A stretch of 64,000 bases of DNA from Bacteroidota bacterium (GTDB lineage: Bacteria > Bacteroidota > Bacteroidia > NS11-12g > UBA955), in assembly GCA_024103355.1 (NCBI GenBank), contig JAGFIU010000010.1, positions 124,001 to 188,000 of the forward strand, read 5' to 3'. The notes below the pieces were generated by a model. It saw only the letters and a program-made list of their open reading frames with translations, did not search any database and was not told the origin of the DNA. This document shows, piece by piece, positions 60,908 through 64,000 of the stretch; within the stretch, counting starts at the first letter, position 1; every line of letters starts with the position of its first letter. The translations under genes and the position numbers were made by a program.

Positions 60908-61921
60908 ATGGAAAAGAGTATTCTTATCCTTACAAACGTTTTTATCATCTCTGCCAATATTTTTGCACAAGTTAAAGTGTTACCAAGCGGAGATTTTGTG
61001 ATTGGACAAAATTGGATTTCACAAGATTTTAAAACAGAAATAAACGGAGAATTAAAAATTGGCTTAGGCATAAAAACTTCGCATACTTGGGGCTTCGGTT
61101 GGGCAACAATCTCCTCCGCATTTAACCCTAACACCAAACATTGGATTGTAGCACAAAATGGCTATATGGGAGTTCATAATTTTCACGTAAGAACATCGGG
61201 AGATGCTTTCGCTGTAGCATGGTTCACAAACAGTGATGAAAGATTTAAGCAGAATATAAGATCCATGTCGGGCATAAGAGAAAGACTTAATTTGGTCGGG
61301 ACTTATTTTTATGATTACAAACAGGGATTTAACGGAACTTTTAGCTATGATTCCTCAAGAAACACCAACATTCCGGGGTTTTTAGCACAGGAAGTACGGC
61401 AGGTTTTTCCCGAGCTGGTAACCATTGACAGCAGTGACGGGCGGCTGTTTTTAAACTATCAGGGCTTTATTCCCATGCTGCTGCAATACAGCAAGGAGCT
61501 GAACACCGAAGTAAAAGACATAAGAGAACGGATAGCAGAGCTTAACAGCAGGATAAGAGAGCTGGAAGACGAAATAAGCAACTGCTGCACAAGCTCCAAC
61601 AGCGCACAGCAGGGGGAAGACAGCGACAACAAGACAAGCGCACCGAGCGGCTTTAATGGCAGGACGGACGATTTGAAAATCATACCCAACCCCAACAAAG
61701 GCAGCTTTGATGTGGTATCGGGCGTGTTTAAGACTTCCAATAGCTTTGACATTATGCTGACTGACCTGACAGGCAAAGCGATATCCAATGTGCAAAAAAA
61801 CCGCACGGCTGACGGCAACTTTCATGTTTCGTCCTCTGCCATTGCAGCAGGCGTTTATTACGTGCATTTGCTGGAAAACGGAAATATAGTGCGCTCTGAA
61901 AAAGTAGTAATTAACCACTAA
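60908..61921 (+). CDS. Secreted protein with S74 (endosialidase chaperone) domain and T9SS sorting domain
   Basis: A protein of 337 residues. Signal peptide ending ANIFA. A short beta-rich region (about 25-110) is followed by the intramolecular chaperone core SDERFKQNIRSMSGI, then PGFLAQEVRQVFPELV, LNYQGFIPMLLQ and a coiled coil ELNTEVKDIRERIAELNSRI, all typical of the S74 peptidase/chaperone domain. A linker and type A sorting domain (IIPNPNKGSFDV to KVVINH) end the protein. In phage tailspikes the S74 domain trimerises the fibre and cuts itself off at the C-terminus; here it precedes an export signal. Confidence 0.85.
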   Translation: MEKSILILTNVFIISANIFAQVKVLPSGDFVIGQNWISQDFKTEINGELKIGLGIKTSHTWGFGWATISSAFNPNTKHWIVAQNGYMGVHNFHVRTSGDAFAVAWFTNSDERFKQNIRSMSGIRERLNLVGTYFYDYKQGFNGTFSYDSSRNTNIPGFLAQEVRQVFPELVTIDSSDGRLFLNYQGFIPMLLQYSKELNTEVKDIRERIAELNSRIRELEDEISNCCTSSNSAQQGEDSDNKTSAPSGFNGRTDDLKIIPNPNKGSFDVVSGVFKTSNSFDIMLTDLTGKAISNVQKNRTADGNFHVSSSAIAAGVYYVHLLENGNIVRSEKVVINH

Positions 61922-61932
61922 AAGTAAACCCG

Positions 61933-63333
61933 ATGATGAAAAAAGCGATTTTTCTTATTGCACTTACGGCAAGCAGCCTTGCAGCCGCAGCGCAGCAGTT
62001 TCCAAGCCCTGCCTACCCCATACCGGGCAACCAGTATGTGCTGCAATGGTCAGACGAGTTTGATTACAACATAGGAGGCGGAGCCACAAAAGCTGCACAA
62101 CTGAACTATCTGAGCCAAAGATGGGATTACAATTACGCCCCTTGCAGCAACGTCTTAGATTACAACACAAACGCTTCTCCCACCAAAACTTACGGAGAAA
62201 ATCTGGAAGTAAGCAATGGTACATTAAAAATGACTGTTACCAAGAAACCTTTTCCTATACAGCAGCATTGGGACTGCAATCCCGATAGTCCGATGGTCAA
62301 TGTAGGCTATAACTCCGACTGGCTCAAAACGTGGCCTTTTATACACCAAAACAACCAGATGAACTACGGCTACTATGAAATGAGGGTGAAGCTGCCTGCA
62401 CAGACAATGGTAACCTACGAGGAAAACGGGCAGACGATAGTGCAGCCCGGCAACAGAGGCGTTATGTTTGCATGGTGGCAGTGGGGAGGCACGCAAGCCT
62501 CGCCTTACCCTGACTGGATGGAGATAGATTTTGTGGAGTTTAGCGGGCATGACGACCGGTTTACTCACAACTACCTGTATGCCTTTCATGGGGAAGGATA
62601 TCCTCAAAGAAATAGAAACCGGATAAACTTTAATCTGATTAATGGAAATGGTAAGGTTTGGTGGGACTCAATATCTCCTGTTGCAGGACTGCCTCATTTG
62701 GAAGAATATGCGGGTTTTGTGAATGCCATTAATGCAAACTATGCTCCTGATTTGGAAGGGTTCCACATTATTTCTGCTGAGGTTACCCCCACCAAAGTAA
62801 CATGGTATCTGAACGGAAAGTTTCTGCAAAGCACTGCGGGACATGAGGGCATAGCCCCCACGCTTCCCTGCCTGCTGCCCATGAACATGGAGATAGCCAT
62901 ACTGTCAAATGAGGGCATGGATGCAGACTACAATGGAAACGAAAAAGACGACACCATAAATGCGCATACCGTGCTGCCCTATGTGGTGGAAATAGACTAT
63001 GTACGTTTTTACAAGTTTGAGTGCAGCAATGCGGAAGACAGGATAGACGAGATTGAGTTTCCGGGTATTATCTGGGCGTTGCCCGCAATGACCGACAAGG
63101 TTTACCGCAGCATTGGCATTGGACCTTATCAGGGCTGGATAACCCCTCCCAGAATACAGTATGGCGATATCATTGCGCTACGCGCCATAGAGGAAATAGA
63201 GCTGCTGCCGGGCTTTGAGGTGGAAGTTGGGGGAGATTTTTTTGCAGATGTGCACAAATGCAATTGCGAGTGTATCTTTGCAGAGCAGGCAGAGAGTATT
63301 ATTGTGGAATGTGATGAAGAGCTTGAAGACTAA
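61933..63333 (+). CDS. Secreted GH16-type glycoside hydrolase
   Basis: A protein of 466 residues. Signal peptide (MMKKAIFLIALTASSLAAAAQ). A GH16 beta-jelly-roll follows with LQWSDEFDYN, and the catalytic ExDxxE motif in DWMEIDFVEF: Glu197 nucleophile, Asp199, Glu202 acid/base. YYEMRVKLPA and WYLNGKFL are further typical strands. The C-terminal about 70 residues (IALRAIEEIELLPGFEVEVGG) form a 3-coathanger-stack-like domain found in Bacteroidota secreted proteins. Likely an endo-acting enzyme on laminarin, agar or another beta-glucan/galactan; the substrate is unresolved. It follows the S74 gene by 11 bases. Confidence 0.87.
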   Translation: MMKKAIFLIALTASSLAAAAQQFPSPAYPIPGNQYVLQWSDEFDYNIGGGATKAAQLNYLSQRWDYNYAPCSNVLDYNTNASPTKTYGENLEVSNGTLKMTVTKKPFPIQQHWDCNPDSPMVNVGYNSDWLKTWPFIHQNNQMNYGYYEMRVKLPAQTMVTYEENGQTIVQPGNRGVMFAWWQWGGTQASPYPDWMEIDFVEFSGHDDRFTHNYLYAFHGEGYPQRNRNRINFNLINGNGKVWWDSISPVAGLPHLEEYAGFVNAINANYAPDLEGFHIISAEVTPTKVTWYLNGKFLQSTAGHEGIAPTLPCLLPMNMEIAILSNEGMDADYNGNEKDDTINAHTVLPYVVEIDYVRFYKFECSNAEDRIDEIEFPGIIWALPAMTDKVYRSIGIGPYQGWITPPRIQYGDIIALRAIEEIELLPGFEVEVGGDFFADVHKCNCECIFAEQAESIIVECDEELED

Positions 63334-63351
63334 AAATTAATATGTAAAGCC

Positions 63352-64000
63352 ATGAAAACCAAGACATTAAATCTATTGCTGCTCTTGCTTATAGCAGGTA
63401 GCACAAACAGTTGCAAGAAAGAAAAGAAATGCGAGAGTGAAATTTGTGAATTAGAAGGAAAATACAGGATAGAAGTGAAGGTAAGCAAACGACTTCCTTT
63501 GTTGCCCAATATTCCTGATGGTTTAGATACTACCCGCTATGTCCGTCAGGAGATTTTTTATAGCCGAAACCAAATATTATTGGACACAGGTGCGAATGTA
63601 TGTTGCAGTCCAAATATAGTGGGTTGGCAACGTCAATGTCCTCCTTTGGAATATACCTTTACAGGGGTGGAAATTATAAAGGAGAACGGTAATTATTATA
63701 TCAAGGGGGGAAGTACTTTTAACTTGCCTATTATCATAAAAGAAGATGAGATAAGCTATAATGTAATCAGGGATTCTTTTCTGGGCAATGGAATATTTGC
63801 AATGCAGAGGCATAGCAACAGTACCTCACAAGACCCCTACTATACCAGCTATAATACATCGTTTCGCGTATTTCTGCTAAATTTGAAAAAGAATGGCGAT
63901 AACAGATTTTCGGGAACATGGATTATTAATGAAGCTCTAACCTGCGGAATGGTATTTCCGGGTCATGGTGAGGTAATTTCTTTTCCCGGTTCTAAACCCT
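63352..64000 (+). CDS. Lipoprotein of unknown function, cut by window end
   Basis: The open frame begins at ATG 63352 and runs to the last base (216 codons visible). Signal peptide LNLLLLLLIAGSTNSC gives a lipobox with Cys21, followed by a charged KKEKKCES stretch. The mature part is beta-rich with scattered cysteines (NVCCSPN) and repeated ISF/YYI strands. No family is recognised. It starts 18 bases after the GH16 stop and is probably co-transcribed with it, so may serve the same surface polysaccharide-degrading function. Confidence 0.8.
   Translation, partial: MKTKTLNLLLLLLIAGSTNSCKKEKKCESEICELEGKYRIEVKVSKRLPLLPNIPDGLDTTRYVRQEIFYSRNQILLDTGANVCCSPNIVGWQRQCPPLEYTFTGVEIIKENGNYYIKGGSTFNLPIIIKEDEISYNVIRDSFLGNGIFAMQRHSNSTSQDPYYTSYNTSFRVFLLNLKKNGDNRFSGTWIINEALTCGMVFPGHGEVISFPGSKP

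Noticed and set aside
1-64000. tRNA, rRNA or riboswitch genes
   Set aside because: None could be recognised by eye on either strand; a covariance-model scan would be needed to exclude small RNAs.

Overview
The window is AT-rich chromosomal DNA of a member of the Bacteroidota. The evidence is: several secreted proteins with type IX secretion (T9SS) C-terminal sorting domains (57298-58641, 59660-60412, 60908-61921 and decayed copies), an UpxY-type antiterminator heading the polysaccharide genes, candidate promoters of the TAnnTTTG type, and few Shine-Dalgarno-like sites. Genus cannot be read from the sequence.

Layout. 61-3876: an outer-membrane barrel/coiled-coil protein. 3895-6746: an autoregulated-looking winged-helix gene, an UpxY antiterminator and a phosphoethanolamine-transferase-like enzyme. 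6779-46297: about 39 kb of surface polysaccharide genes. Within it are a UDP-sugar dehydrogenase; an ABC exporter whose permease (8746) and ATPase (21078) are separated by a nearly complete CMP-legionaminic acid pathway (9589-21068: legB, legC, acetyltransferase, legI, ATP-grasp, HAD, legG, PIG-L deacetylase, ptmE, cytidylyltransferase, PtmF-like and PtmA-like genes); glycosyltransferases; an asparagine-synthase-like amidotransferase; a heptose-type cassette (31452-35178); a second, independent nonulosonate set neuB-neuC-neuA (35394-38281) followed by a 2-hydroxyacid dehydrogenase and a possible transferase; more glycosyltransferases; and a radical SAM/SPASM protein. 46817-54544: metabolic genes (tryptophanase, rhodanese-thioredoxin lipoprotein, amidase, sufS-sufE, SDR, TrhP-like U32 protein with a ferredoxin). 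54545-64000: accessory DNA with RhuM, T9SS cargo genes and their relics, a thioredoxin-like protein, an S74 chaperone-domain protein, a GH16 enzyme and a lipoprotein cut by the window end.

How the genes fit together. The regulator/UpxY pair probably controls the long polysaccharide transcript. The sugar-nucleotide genes predict a glycan containing one or two nonulosonic acids, a uronic acid that may be amidated, and a heptose-like sugar, exported by the Wzm/Wzt-type transporter. No Wzx flippase or Wzy polymerase was recognised.

The accessory layer is the most unusual part. Three small nuclease genes (two GIY-YIG, one GxxExxY/PD-(D/E)XK) each sit inside dense palindromic or inverted repeat arrays, with a different repeat family on the flanks of each. 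One RhuM-type gene, internally deleted, lies between two copies of the 5' end of legI. These look like small repeat-associated mobile or selfish modules scattered through the polysaccharide locus and are the best candidates here for an undescribed system.
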